A stretch of 17,902 nt of DNA from the NCBI GenBank assembly GCA_016201575.1, contig JACQCN010000329.1:1-17902 (forward strand), given 5' to 3'. Source of the DNA: Candidatus Rokuibacteriota bacterium. Its GTDB lineage: Bacteria > Methylomirabilota > Methylomirabilia > Rokubacteriales > CSP1-6. Position 1 is the stretch's first letter. Each line of letters opens with the position of its first letter. The position numbers were made by a program, and so were the translations under genes. The notes beneath the pieces were generated by a model. That model saw nothing but the letters and a program-made list of their open reading frames with translations, ran no database searches and was not told the DNA's origin. This document shows, one piece after another, positions 6,297-13,774 of this stretch.

Positions 6297-7482
6297 CGCC
6301 CACCCCTCCTACCGCCGGCGCGGCCGCCGGCTCCCGCGGCTGCAGGTGCGCCGGCATGAAGAACGCGTTGGCGATGAGCGTGGGGATCACGGCGCTCCCG
6401 ATCACCGCCGCCACCAGGTGCGAGTACTGCCCCGAGGTGATGATGCCGTGGCTCAGCCCGAAGAGGGCGGAGATGGTCCCGAAGGTCAAGCCCGTGGACA
6501 TCATCAGCGTGTAGTACACCGTCTCCTGCCGCCGGTAGCGGAAGGCGTGCACCGCCGGGAACACGCCGGCCACCTTGCTGACCATCTTGGCCGCGAACAG
6601 GACGACGAAGACCATCGGCGCGGCGGCCAGCGTCGGCACCGACACGAAGGAGCCGGCGCGGATGAAATAAAACGGGGTCAGGAGCCCGAACGTGAGCGTG
6701 CGGAGCCGCCGGATCAGGACGTGGTCCTTGCCGACGGTCCCGGCCAGGAGCATGCCGATCACGTAAGCGGGCAGGACGGCCTCGCTCCCCGCCCACACGG
6801 CCACGCCGCCCATCCCGAAGAGCGCCAGCAGGATGAACTTCGTCTCCAGCTCGGACACCCGCCCCCCGTAGCGGCGGAAGAAAGGTGCGGTGACGAGCGG
6901 GAGCGCGGTGAAGACGACCGCGCAGGCCCCCACGAAGACGAGCGTGCGCAGGGTGAACGGCGCGAAGATGAGGCCGAGCGCGAGCACCGTGCCGAGATCG
7001 TTGACGAAGCAGGCGGCCAGGATCGCTTTGCCGTACTCCGTCGTGTTGAACCCGAGCTCGAGCATCACCGCGTACACTACGGCGACCGACGTCGTCGAGA
7101 GCGCGACGCCCGCGAGCCAGCTCGGCCCGACGTCCCAGCCGAGCAGGTACCGCGCCATCGCGGCGGCGCCGAGGAACGGCGCCACGAAGCCGGCGAGGCC
7201 CACCACCGCGGCTTCGCGCCACTTCACCCGGAACACCAGGGGGTCGAGCTCGGCACCGGCCAGGAACGTGAGCACGATCGCGCCCGTGCCCGCCAGGAAC
7301 GAGACCCACGCGCTCGACGAGCCGAGCGCGTTCGGGCCGACGACGATGCCGATGACGAGCTGGGCCACGGTGCCGACCACGATCTCCGAGAGGGCCGTGG
7401 AGACCCGGAGCCAGATCGCCAGGAGCGTGGCCACGAGCGCGAGCCCGACCCAGACCGCCGCGAGAAACCAGACGTCGGTCAT
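6289..7482 (-). CDS. Cation:proton antiporter (CPA/Kef-type), fluoride-riboswitch controlled
   Basis: This is an inner-membrane protein of 397 residues with about 12 hydrophobic segments in the Na+/H+ exchanger fold. It has the family hallmarks: GIVVGPNALG at 45-54, LTFLAGAELDP at 71-81, the broken-helix STTSVAVVYAV at 129-139 and the ion-site pair N161-D162 in ACFVNDLGTVLALG. Kef and NapA-like CPA2 proteins usually carry QD or DD at this place; ND is the CPA1-type, generally electroneutral, form. No C-terminal RCK/TrkA-N domain is present, so this is not a full KefB/C. The start at 7482 has a GGGAGG upstream and lies 12 nt after the DUF6062 gene. Sodium/proton antiporters are among the gene classes reported downstream of fluoride riboswitches. 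The ion carried here (Na+, K+, or fluoride-linked) is not decided by sequence. Confidence 0.88.
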   Translation of the reverse strand: MTDVWFLAAVWVGLALVATLLAIWLRVSTALSEIVVGTVAQLVIGIVVGPNALGSSSAWVSFLAGTGAIVLTFLAGAELDPLVFRVKWREAAVVGLAGFVAPFLGAAAMARYLLGWDVGPSWLAGVALSTTSVAVVYAVMLELGFNTTEYGKAILAACFVNDLGTVLALGLIFAPFTLRTLVFVGACAVVFTALPLVTAPFFRRYGGRVSELETKFILLALFGMGGVAVWAGSEAVLPAYVIGMLLAGTVGKDHVLIRRLRTLTFGLLTPFYFIRAGSFVSVPTLAAAPMVFVVLFAAKMVSKVAGVFPAVHAFRYRRQETVYYTLMMSTGLTFGTISALFGLSHGIITSGQYSHLVAAVIGSAVIPTLIANAFFMPAHLQPREPAAAPAVGGVGDV

Positions 7483-7494
7483 TCGCGCCTCCCG

Positions 7495-8304
7495 CTAAGC
7501 GGCCCCGCTGGCCGCCGTGATCTCGCCCGGCGCCCCGGAGCCCCCGTCCCGCGCGCCGTGCAGCGCGTTGCCCCAGACGGCGCGCCCGCCGGCCAGCATC
7601 TCCACCGCGCGCGCGCACGATGCCGCCTCTGCCTCGGTGAAGGGCTGGCGGTTCCGGTACTCGTGCTTGGCGACGAAGCCGCCGAGATCACGCCGGAGCG
7701 CCGCCCACTTCGCCAGCGTGCGCCCGACGAGCGCGTCGAGCCCGGGCGTGGGCGCGCCCCGCTCCAGCACCTGCAGCAGGTGGGGCGCGCAGAGCCCGTG
7801 GGACACCTCGTAGGCCCGCACCAGCTCGCGGTCGTCGACGAACTCCAGGATCGCGGCGGCGTACCGCTCCTCCGCCTCGCGACACTGCAGGCAGACGGGG
7901 CAGGCGGCGCGGCCGTGGCGCCGCCGAGCGGCCGCGGACCAGGCGGCGGGACGGCCGAGCCGCCGGAGCCGCGCGAGCCAGCCCGCGCGCGCCGGCGCGG
8001 CGCGCCGGAGGCGCCCGATCCGCTCGATCGCCACGCGGGTCAGGTCCTCGTAGATGATGGCCGCCCCGCTGACGGCACCGGGGATCTCGAGCAGCATCCA
8101 CGCGTGCCAGTTGCAGAAGCCCCACGAGGCCCGGAGCCGCCGCCGCGTATCGGGATCGGTGACCTGCTCGTAGAGCATGGCGTCGAGGTGGCGGCGGCCG
8201 CCCTCGGTCAGGCGGCGGCACACCGGGCAGCCGGGCTGCCGGCAGGCCTCGATCAGCTCGTAGAAGGCGACGAACTTCCCGGTCGCCCGATCCGGCTCGG
8301 CCAC
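7495..8304 (-). CDS. DUF6062-like protein with two CxxC...CxxH modules
   Basis: I chose the GTG at 8304 because AGGGGAGGTG (8319-8310) precedes it at normal spacing; a GTG six codons upstream lies before that site. The 269-residue protein has no signal peptide or membrane span. It contains two copies of one cysteine/histidine pattern: C26-P-V-C29 with C64-x2-H67 (GFCNWHAW), and C135-P-V-C138 with C172-x2-H175 (GLCAPHL). The spacing is 38 and 37 residues, so the protein looks like an internal duplication, each half probably binding one metal ion. FYELIEA at 14-20 and LYEQVTDPDTRRRLR at 44-58 fit DUF6062, a family without known function. It is the first gene after the fluoride riboswitch and sits 12 nt before the antiporter. 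A role in fluoride or metal stress is inferred from position only. Confidence 0.8.
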   Translation of the reverse strand: MAEPDRATGKFVAFYELIEACRQPGCPVCRRLTEGGRRHLDAMLYEQVTDPDTRRRLRASWGFCNWHAWMLLEIPGAVSGAAIIYEDLTRVAIERIGRLRRAAPARAGWLARLRRLGRPAAWSAAARRRHGRAACPVCLQCREAEERYAAAILEFVDDRELVRAYEVSHGLCAPHLLQVLERGAPTPGLDALVGRTLAKWAALRRDLGGFVAKHEYRNRQPFTEAEAASCARAVEMLAGGRAVWGNALHGARDGGSGAPGEITAASGAA

Positions 8305-8331
8305 GGCGCCACCTCCCCTCACCTGGAGGAT

Positions 8332-8366
8332 AAAAAAATCCCCTACCGATCAGCCCTCGGTAGGGG
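8332..8366 (-). terminator. Intrinsic terminator forming the riboswitch expression platform
   Basis: On the minus strand CCCCTACCGA (8366-8357) pairs perfectly with TCGGTAGGGG (8349-8340) around a 7-nt loop, and a run of seven T (8338-8332) follows. The CCCC at 8366-8363 is also the 3' strand of the aptamer helix P1. A ligand-bound aptamer would therefore block the terminator, which predicts induction by fluoride. Confidence 0.93.
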
Positions 8367-8418
8367 TCATCAGCCTCACCGGCCGGTGAGGCGGTCTCGG
8401 GCGAACCCCATCGCCCCT
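8357..8418 (-). ncRNA. Fluoride riboswitch aptamer (crcB motif)
   Basis: The minus strand carries the conserved crcB RNA blocks in order: GGGCGATGGGGTTCGCCC (8416-8399), ACCGCC (8395-8390) and GGCTGATGACCCCTACC (8375-8359). Expected pairings are all present. P1 is GGGG (8409-8406) with CCCC (8366-8363). P2 is GCCTCACC (8392-8385) with GGTGAGGC (8380-8373), capped by GGCC. The pseudoknot is GGGCGA (8416-8411) with TCGCCC (8404-8399). This class binds fluoride through magnesium ions and switches on fluoride-resistance genes. It stands directly before the DUF6062-antiporter-usp operon. Confidence 0.95.
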
Positions 8419-8432
8419 CGTCTTCTCACCCA

Positions 8433-8460
8433 ATTATCCGGGCGCGGCCGGTCAGGTCAA
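8433..8460 (-). promoter_or_regulatory. Sigma70-type promoter of the fluoride operon
   Basis: On the minus strand TTGACC (8460-8455, five of six matches to -35) and GATAAT (8438-8433, five of six to -10) are 16 nt apart. Transcription would start near 8426, about eight bases before the aptamer. The -35 box overlaps the last codons of the VOC gene. Confidence 0.8.
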
Positions 8461-8880
8461 GGAATTCTCGTCCATCCGGACGACCCGGGCCTGCGAGGTC
8501 GGGCCGATGAACTCGACCATGTTGCCGTCCGGATCGTGGACGAAGAGCTGGCGGAGCCCCGTCGGCGTCGCGGTGAAGTCGTGGAAGGGGTGGCCGCTCC
8601 GCGCGAGCCGCTCGCAGGTCTCGTCGGCGTTCTCGACCCAGAGCGCGAAGTGGCGGTCGCGTATGTCGAAGCGATGCCGCTCCACGGGACGGGCGGGCGC
8701 CTCCTCGTTGACGATCAGGTGGAGCTGGAGCCCGTCGCCCAGGCTGTACCAGGCGCCGGGGAAGCCGAAGTCGGGGCGCGGGACCCGCGCCAGCCCGATC
8801 AGCTCTCCGTAGAACCACGTGGCCTTTTCCAGGTCGGAGACGGTCACGCTGACGTGGCTGAGCTGCTTGAAGGGCACCAT
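8452..8880 (-). CDS. VOC (glyoxalase/bleomycin resistance/dioxygenase) family protein
   Basis: The ATG at 8880 is chosen because GGAGGT precedes it and the family motif begins at once; an in-frame extension upstream has no homologous look. The 142-residue protein has the two beta-alpha-beta-beta-beta modules of the vicinal oxygen chelate fold: LSHVSVTVSDLEKATWFYGEL at about 7-27 and RHFALWVENADETCERL further on, closing with FVHDPDGNMVEFIGP. Likely metal ligands are the His of LSHVS, the His of LQLHLI, the His of RHFAL and the Glu of NMVEF. Members include lyases, isomerases, dioxygenases and fosfomycin resistance enzymes, and the reaction cannot be told from this sequence. It is divergent from the transporter operon, and the fluoride operon promoter overlaps its 3' end. 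Its own transcript may read into the riboswitch terminator. Confidence 0.88.
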   Translation of the reverse strand: MVPFKQLSHVSVTVSDLEKATWFYGELIGLARVPRPDFGFPGAWYSLGDGLQLHLIVNEEAPARPVERHRFDIRDRHFALWVENADETCERLARSGHPFHDFTATPTGLRQLFVHDPDGNMVEFIGPTSQARVVRMDENSLT

Positions 8881-9011
8881 CGCGGCACCTCCGTGTGGAG
8901 CCGACCTTACCACAGCGGCTCGCCGGCAACCGGAAGTCTCATGGCGTGGGAGTATACGCGAGGGCCCGCGGGCGCTCGACTCATCAAGTCCCGGCCGGAC
9001 GCGCCGGTCTG

Positions 9012-9020
9012 TGCTATGCT
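9012..9020 (+). promoter_or_regulatory. Possible extended -10 promoter of the transporter operon
   Basis: TGCTATGCT (9012-9020) fits an extended -10 element (TGn then TATGCT, four of six to consensus), 79 nt before the start codon at 9099. No convincing -35 box is present. The remainder of the divergent gap 8881-9098 shows only short GC palindromes. Confidence 0.35.
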
Positions 9021-9098
9021 CTGCGCCCGTTCCGACCTTTCGGCGAGCCACGCGGACTTCCCGGGGCGAGTCGCGCCTCCGGGATCGAGGAGGCGAAC

Positions 9099-10313
9099 AT
9101 GAACCGTCGCTCATTCCTGACCGCAACCGGCGCCGGCGCGGCCGCCCTGGCCTTCCCCGCCGTCCTGCGCGCCCAGACGGACACGATCCGCGTGGGCTTC
9201 CCGCTGCCGCTCACGGGGCCCTTCGCCGCGCTCGGCGGAGACCTCCAGCGCGGCGCGATCTTCGCGGGGGAGGAGCTCAACGCGCGGGGCGGCGTGCTCG
9301 GGCGCAAGATCGAGATCCTCTTCCGGGACGACCAGGTCAAGCCCGCCGTCGGCGCCCAGCGCACCAAGGAGCTGATCGAGAACGAGAAGGTCCAGTTCGT
9401 GGTGGGCGGGCTCGCCGCCCACGTGCAGATGGCCATCAACGAGCAGACCAAGAAGGCCGGGATCCTGTTCATCTCGGTCAGCCAGTCCGACGAGATCAGC
9501 GCCAAGCCCGACACGAGCCCCATCACCTTCCACGAGGCGCTGAACCCGACCATCACCTGCCGCGCGGTGGGGAGCTGGGTCGCCCAGAACCTCGGCAAGA
9601 AGTGGTGGATCGTGTACGCCGATTACGCGTGGGGCAAGCAGTGCAACAACGTCCTCATCGAGACCCTCCGCAAGCACGGCGGCACGCTGCTCGGCACCAC
9701 GCCCTACCCGCTCGGCAACGCGGAGTTCGTGGCCCACCTGCCCAAGATCCAGGCGGCCAGGCCCGAGGTCCTGGTGTCGGCCACGCCCGGCGCCGACAAC
9801 ATCGCCTTCCTCAAGCAGGTGGCGAGCTTCGGGATGAAGAAGGAGATGCGGATCGCCCAGCCGCTGCACTGGATGCCGACGCTCAAGGAGGGCGGGTCCG
9901 ACCTCTACACCGACGTGTACGGCGGCATCAACTTCTACTGGGAGCTGGAGGAGACGATCCCCCAGGCCCGGCGCTACGTGGCGGCCTACCGCAAGCGCTT
10001 CAACGCGCCGCCCCTCGACTATTGCTCCTACGGCTACAGCGGCATCATCGAGCTGGCCCGCGGCATCGAGCTGGCGAAGTCCACAGACTCCATGGCAGTC
10101 GCCAACGCGCTGCGCAAGAACCCGGTCTACGACCACTACAAGGGCAAGCAGTGGTGGCGGGCCTGCGACGACAAGTCCTTCCAGGACCTCTGGATCGTCC
10201 GGGGCCGCGAGCCCTCCAAGGTGCGCGGCGAGTGGGGTCTGCTCGACGTGGTGGCCCGCATCCCGGCCAACGAGGAGCTGGACCGCACGTGCGCCGAGAA
10301 AGGCTTGGCGTGA
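9099..10313 (+). CDS. Branched-chain amino acid-type ABC transporter substrate-binding protein (LivK-like)
   Basis: The ATG at 9099 has CGAGGAGG at 9086-9093 and starts a twin-arginine-like signal (NRRSFLTATGAGAAAL, cleavage near LRAQT), so the 404-residue product is periplasmic. The mature part is a two-lobed Liv/AmiC/Urt-type binding protein (peripla_BP_6). It has TIRVGFPLPLTGPFAALGGD at about 24-43, GAIFAGEELNARGGVLGRKI at 47-66, and VVGGLAAHVQMAINEQTKKA in the first lobe. Such proteins deliver amino acids, amides, urea or short carboxylic acids. The enzyme genes that follow suggest an acid that enters CoA or 3-hydroxy-acid metabolism, but the ligand is unknown. It overlaps livH by 4 nt. 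Confidence 0.92.
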   Translation: MNRRSFLTATGAGAAALAFPAVLRAQTDTIRVGFPLPLTGPFAALGGDLQRGAIFAGEELNARGGVLGRKIEILFRDDQVKPAVGAQRTKELIENEKVQFVVGGLAAHVQMAINEQTKKAGILFISVSQSDEISAKPDTSPITFHEALNPTITCRAVGSWVAQNLGKKWWIVYADYAWGKQCNNVLIETLRKHGGTLLGTTPYPLGNAEFVAHLPKIQAARPEVLVSATPGADNIAFLKQVASFGMKKEMRIAQPLHWMPTLKEGGSDLYTDVYGGINFYWELEETIPQARRYVAAYRKRFNAPPLDYCSYGYSGIIELARGIELAKSTDSMAVANALRKNPVYDHYKGKQWWRACDDKSFQDLWIVRGREPSKVRGEWGLLDVVARIPANEELDRTCAEKGLA

Positions 10314-11185
10314 CGCCGGCCATCCTGGTCACGCATCTCTTCACCGGCCTCGTGCTCGGGATGATCCTGGTGCTCCTGGCCGTGGGGCTCTCGCTGATCT
10401 TCGGCCTCATGACGGTCGTGAACTTCGCCCACGGCTCCTTCTACATGCTGGGCGCCTACCTCGGCTTCTTCCTGCTCGGCCTCACCGGCAGCTTCTGGGT
10501 CGCGCTGGCGTTGGCGCCGCTGGCCGTCGGCGTGGCCGGCCTCCTCGTGGAGCGGGTGCTCGTCCGCCCGCTCTACGGGCGGAGCCTCGACGACCCGCTG
10601 CTGCTCACCTTCGGGCTGTCGCTGGTGATGATCGAGACGGCGCGGCTCATCTGGGGGCGCATCGGCGTCACCTTCGACCCGCCGCGCGAGCTGGGCACGG
10701 CGGTGAGCCTCGGCTTCACGATGTTCCCCGTCTACCGGCTGTTCGTCATCGGCGTCACCGCCGCCGTGCTCCTCGCGCTCTGGGTCTTCCTGGCGCGGAC
10801 GGACCTGGGGCTCGTGATCCGCGCGGGCTCGCGCGATCCCCTGATGGTCCAGGCGCTCGGCGTCGACCTCGGGCGGATCCGCTTCCTCGTGTTCGGCATC
10901 GGCACCCTGCTGGCCGGGCTGGCGGGCGTGCTCGCCGGCCCCATGCGCGGCGTCTACGCCGACATGGGCGTCACCATCGTCATCGAGTCCTTCGTCGTCA
11001 TCGTGGTGGGGGGCATGGGAAGCCTCGCCGGCGCCATCCTCGCCGGGCTCCTGATCGGCGAGGTCGTGAGCTTCACGACGCTCTTCGCGCCGAAGCTGGC
11101 CGAGATCATGGTCTTCATCGTCATGGCCGTCATCCTGCTGGTGCGGCCGAGCGGCCTGCTCGGCGAGGCGGGGCTCCTGGAATGA
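10310..11185 (+). CDS. livH: Branched-chain amino acid-type ABC permease, LivH family
   Basis: GTG at 10310 overlaps the stop of the binding protein gene (GTGA), typical of coupled translation. The 291-residue inner-membrane permease has about eight spans and the LivH marks: GLSLIFGLMTVVNFAHGSFYMLGAY near residues 25-49, the LTFGLSLVMIE segment, and the cytoplasmic coupling loop around DLGLVIRAGSRDPLMVQALGVD (EAA-like), followed by GGMGSLAGAILAGLLIGE. It should pair with the LivM protein encoded next. Confidence 0.93.
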   Translation: MTPAILVTHLFTGLVLGMILVLLAVGLSLIFGLMTVVNFAHGSFYMLGAYLGFFLLGLTGSFWVALALAPLAVGVAGLLVERVLVRPLYGRSLDDPLLLTFGLSLVMIETARLIWGRIGVTFDPPRELGTAVSLGFTMFPVYRLFVIGVTAAVLLALWVFLARTDLGLVIRAGSRDPLMVQALGVDLGRIRFLVFGIGTLLAGLAGVLAGPMRGVYADMGVTIVIESFVVIVVGGMGSLAGAILAGLLIGEVVSFTTLFAPKLAEIMVFIVMAVILLVRPSGLLGEAGLLE

Positions 11186-12135
11186 TCCGGCGGGTGCGGG
11201 ACGGCCTGGCCGCCCACCCCGTCGCGGCCTTCCTCGCCGTCTTCGCGGTGTTCCCCTTCCTCGTCCCCTACCGGGCGCTGGCCACGCAGGTGCTGATCTA
11301 CGGGTTGTTCGCCCTCGGCTTCAACCTGCTCTACGGCTACACGGGCCTTCTCTCCTTCGGCCACGCCGCCTACTTCGGCCTCGGCGCCTACGGCACCGGG
11401 ATCGCGCTGGCCCGGCTCGGCCTCGGCTCCGTGTGGGCGGCGCTGGCGATGGGGCTGGGGGCGGCGATCCTGGGCGGCGCCGTCATCGGCTTCTTCTGCC
11501 TCCGGCGGCGCGGCATCTACTTCGCGATGCTGACGCTGGCCTTCGCCCAGCTCCTCTACTTCATCGGCTTCCACCTCGCCGACCTGACGGGCGGCGACGA
11601 CGGGCTGCGCGGCATCCCTCAGCTCGCGGTCGGGGTGCCCGGCCTTTCCATCCCGATCGAGACGCCGATCCGCTTCTACTACTTCGCCTTCGTCCTGGTC
11701 GGGCTCGCCGTGGTGGCGCTCAAGCGCATCCTGGACTCGCCGTTCGGCGCCGTGCTGCGCGCCGTCCGGGAGAACGGCGAGCGGGCGGCGGCCTGCGGCT
11801 ACGACGTCACCCGCCTCAAGCTGCTGTCCTTCGTGTTCTCGGCCACGTTCGCCGGGCTCGCCGGCGCTCTCGAGGCGCTGCGCCTCACCGTCGTCCCCAT
11901 CGAGTCGCTCTACTGGACGACCTCCGGCCAGGTGGTGATGATGACGCTGCTCGGCGGCGCCGGGACCTTCTTCGGCCCCTTCGTGGGCGCGGCCACGTTC
12001 CTCGTGCTGGAGGATCGCCTGAGCCTCGTCACCGAGTCCTGGCCCCTGGCGATCGGTCTGGTCTTCATGGCGTTCGTGCTGTTCCTCCCGAGAGGCATCT
12101 GGGGCACGCTGACAGGAGGGAGTCATGCCGGTTAA
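11182..12135 (+). CDS. livM: Branched-chain amino acid-type ABC permease, LivM family
   Basis: ATG at 11182 overlaps the livH stop (ATGA). The 317-residue inner-membrane protein carries the LivM marks: FALGFNLLYGYTGLLSFGHAAYFGLGAY near 36-63, a GGDDGLRGIP loop, and the coupling segment SPFGAVLRAVRENGERAAACGYD. The C-terminal half has GGAGTFFGPFVGAATFLVLE. It ends with a short hydrophilic tail without a fused ATPase domain. No livG or livF follows; the next genes are enzymes. The only ATPase gene visible in the window is the livF end at the far right on the other strand. Confidence 0.93.
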   Translation: MIRRVRDGLAAHPVAAFLAVFAVFPFLVPYRALATQVLIYGLFALGFNLLYGYTGLLSFGHAAYFGLGAYGTGIALARLGLGSVWAALAMGLGAAILGGAVIGFFCLRRRGIYFAMLTLAFAQLLYFIGFHLADLTGGDDGLRGIPQLAVGVPGLSIPIETPIRFYYFAFVLVGLAVVALKRILDSPFGAVLRAVRENGERAAACGYDVTRLKLLSFVFSATFAGLAGALEALRLTVVPIESLYWTTSGQVVMMTLLGGAGTFFGPFVGAATFLVLEDRLSLVTESWPLAIGLVFMAFVLFLPRGIWGTLTGGSHAG

Positions 12136-12580
12136 GGTGCTCGAGCTCCATCATCACGGGATCCGCGTCGGCGCCACCGAGGCCGACGCCGGCCGCGCCC
12201 TCGCGTTCTACCGGGACGTCCTCGGCCTCGCGCCCGACGAGGGCCGTCCCTACATCGCCGACATCCCCGGGTACTGGATGGAAGTGGGCGGCAACGCCCA
12301 GATCCACCTGATCAGCACCCAGGGGCTCTCGCGGCTCGCCGACGGGCCGGGGCGGGATCCCGCCGGCCCGCACGTGGCCCTGGCCGTGCCCGACATCCAG
12401 GAGGCGAAGCGGGATCTCGAGCAGCTCGGCGTCGACTACTGGATCATCAAGGGGGTGACCGGCCCCGATACCGAGCAAGTCTTCATGACGGACCCCTTCG
12501 GCAACGTGGTGGAGCTCCACCAGGCCGGCACCTGCCGCTGCGACAAGCGACAGGCGGTCGGCCAGAGCCGGATGGGCTGA
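12125..12580 (+). CDS. VOC family protein in the transporter operon
   Basis: ATG at 12125 follows AGGAGGG and overlaps the end of livM by 11 nt. The 151-residue protein has two VOC modules: LHHHGIRVG near 8-16 with RALAFYRDVLGLAPDEG, and PHVALAVPDIQEAKRDLEQLGV near 81-102, ending TDPFGNVVELHQAG. Probable metal ligands are the His of LHHHG, the His of AQIHLI, the His of PHVAL and the Glu of VVELH. The C-terminus has an unusual CRCDKRQ tail. It may act as an isomerase, lyase or dioxygenase on the transported compound or its CoA ester; the reaction is not determined. Confidence 0.88.
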   Translation: MPVKVLELHHHGIRVGATEADAGRALAFYRDVLGLAPDEGRPYIADIPGYWMEVGGNAQIHLISTQGLSRLADGPGRDPAGPHVALAVPDIQEAKRDLEQLGVDYWIIKGVTGPDTEQVFMTDPFGNVVELHQAGTCRCDKRQAVGQSRMG

Positions 12581-12583
12581 GCC

Positions 12584-13774
12584 GTGTACGACCTCTCCAG
12601 CGCCCAGCGGCACGTGGTCGAGCGGGTCGACCGGCTCACGAAGGAGAAGCTCGCCCTTCGCGCGGCGCAGTACGACCGCGACGGCGCCAACCCCGTGGAG
12701 AACTGGAAGGACCTCTGGCGGGAGGGCTTTCTCGCGGGCGTGGTGCCGGCGGCCCACGGCGGGCTCGGCCTCGACATGGCGACCTACATCGCGGTGATCC
12801 GCACCATCGCCAAGGGGTGTGCCAACACCGCCATGACCATGCACATGCACTCGACGGTCCTGCGCTTCGTCGACGCCCTCGGCAGCGAGGCCCAGAAGCG
12901 GCGCTACTTCGGCGCGGCCGTGAACGAGGGCACGCTGTTCGCGAGCTGGGGCAGCGAGCCCGCGGTGAGCCTGTCGCGCACGTTCCTCGTCGAGACCACG
13001 GTGCGCCGCCATCCCCAGGGGTGGCTGGTGGAGGGCACCAAGCACTTCTGCACGATGGCGCTGGCGGCCGGCTACCACATGGTCTGGTGCGCGGTCGACG
13101 GCGAGGCGGACATGGCCAAGGGCCTGCTGCTGGTGCTGGTGCCCGCCACGACGCCCGGCCTGGAGACCGACGGCAAGTGGAACACGCTCGGCATGCGCGC
13201 GACCGTGAGCCCGTCCGTCACCCTCCGCGGCTGCGTGGTCGGCGAGGACGGCGCCCTCGGCCAGCCCGGCGCGGGCATCCAGGTCGGCGTCGTGGAGAGC
13301 TTCGGCCTCGGCTACGCCGCGATCTACCTCGGGATCGCGGAGGCCGCGCTCGACTTCGCCGCCGACTACGCGAAGAAGCGGATCGTGCGGCCCGAGAACA
13401 TCCCCGTCGCGCACGACCCCGCCGTGCAGCGCCACGTCGGAGAGCTGCGCGCCCACCTCGACGCGGCGCTCCTGGTCCTCGCCGAGGCGGCGACGGAGTG
13501 GGCGGCGGCGGACATGGTCACGCGCGGGCTCCTCGCCAACAAGGCGAAGTACCTCGCCACCGAGGTCGGCCTCCTGGTCACCTCCAGGGTCATCCAGATC
13601 GTGGGCGGCCGCGGGGCCTACAAGGACTATCTCGTGGAGCGGGCGTTTCGCGATCTCCGCACCGCGACCCTGATGCCGCCGACCGTCGACCGCATGCTGG
13701 AGGCCATCGGCAAGAGCGCGCTCGGCATCGAGACCGCGATGTTCCGCCTGGGCGCCGGCCCCCAGGGCGCCTGA
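12584..13774 (+). CDS. Acyl-CoA dehydrogenase superfamily flavoprotein lacking the usual catalytic Glu
   Basis: GTG at 12584 lies three bases after the VOC stop. The 396-residue protein has the three-part acyl-CoA dehydrogenase layout: an N-terminal helical domain, a middle beta domain with LFASWGSEP at 118-126 and VEGTKHFCTMA at 149-159, and a C-terminal helical domain ending QIVGGRGAYKDYLVERAFRD. In medium-chain enzymes the segment after YRD reads IYEGT with the catalytic base; here it reads TLMPPT, placing Pro366 where that Glu would be. The protein may use another base, as isovaleryl-CoA dehydrogenase does, or be a flavin monooxygenase-like member (DszC group). FAD binding is expected. 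It sits with transporter and 3-hydroxy-acid dehydrogenase genes, which suggests breakdown of a branched or substituted acid. Confidence 0.85.
   Translation: MYDLSSAQRHVVERVDRLTKEKLALRAAQYDRDGANPVENWKDLWREGFLAGVVPAAHGGLGLDMATYIAVIRTIAKGCANTAMTMHMHSTVLRFVDALGSEAQKRRYFGAAVNEGTLFASWGSEPAVSLSRTFLVETTVRRHPQGWLVEGTKHFCTMALAAGYHMVWCAVDGEADMAKGLLLVLVPATTPGLETDGKWNTLGMRATVSPSVTLRGCVVGEDGALGQPGAGIQVGVVESFGLGYAAIYLGIAEAALDFAADYAKKRIVRPENIPVAHDPAVQRHVGELRAHLDAALLVLAEAATEWAAADMVTRGLLANKAKYLATEVGLLVTSRVIQIVGGRGAYKDYLVERAFRDLRTATLMPPTVDRMLEAIGKSALGIETAMFRLGAGPQGA

Noticed and set aside
8373..8392. A 20-bp perfect palindrome as a repressor operator
   Set aside because: It is fully explained as helix P2 and its loop in the fluoride riboswitch aptamer.
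6190..9102. A 970-codon open frame on the + strand across the antiporter, DUF6062 and VOC genes
   Set aside because: Its translation is rich in Arg, Ala, Glu and Pro without domain motifs, and it lies opposite three well-supported minus-strand genes. High GC content removes stop codons in the antisense frame.
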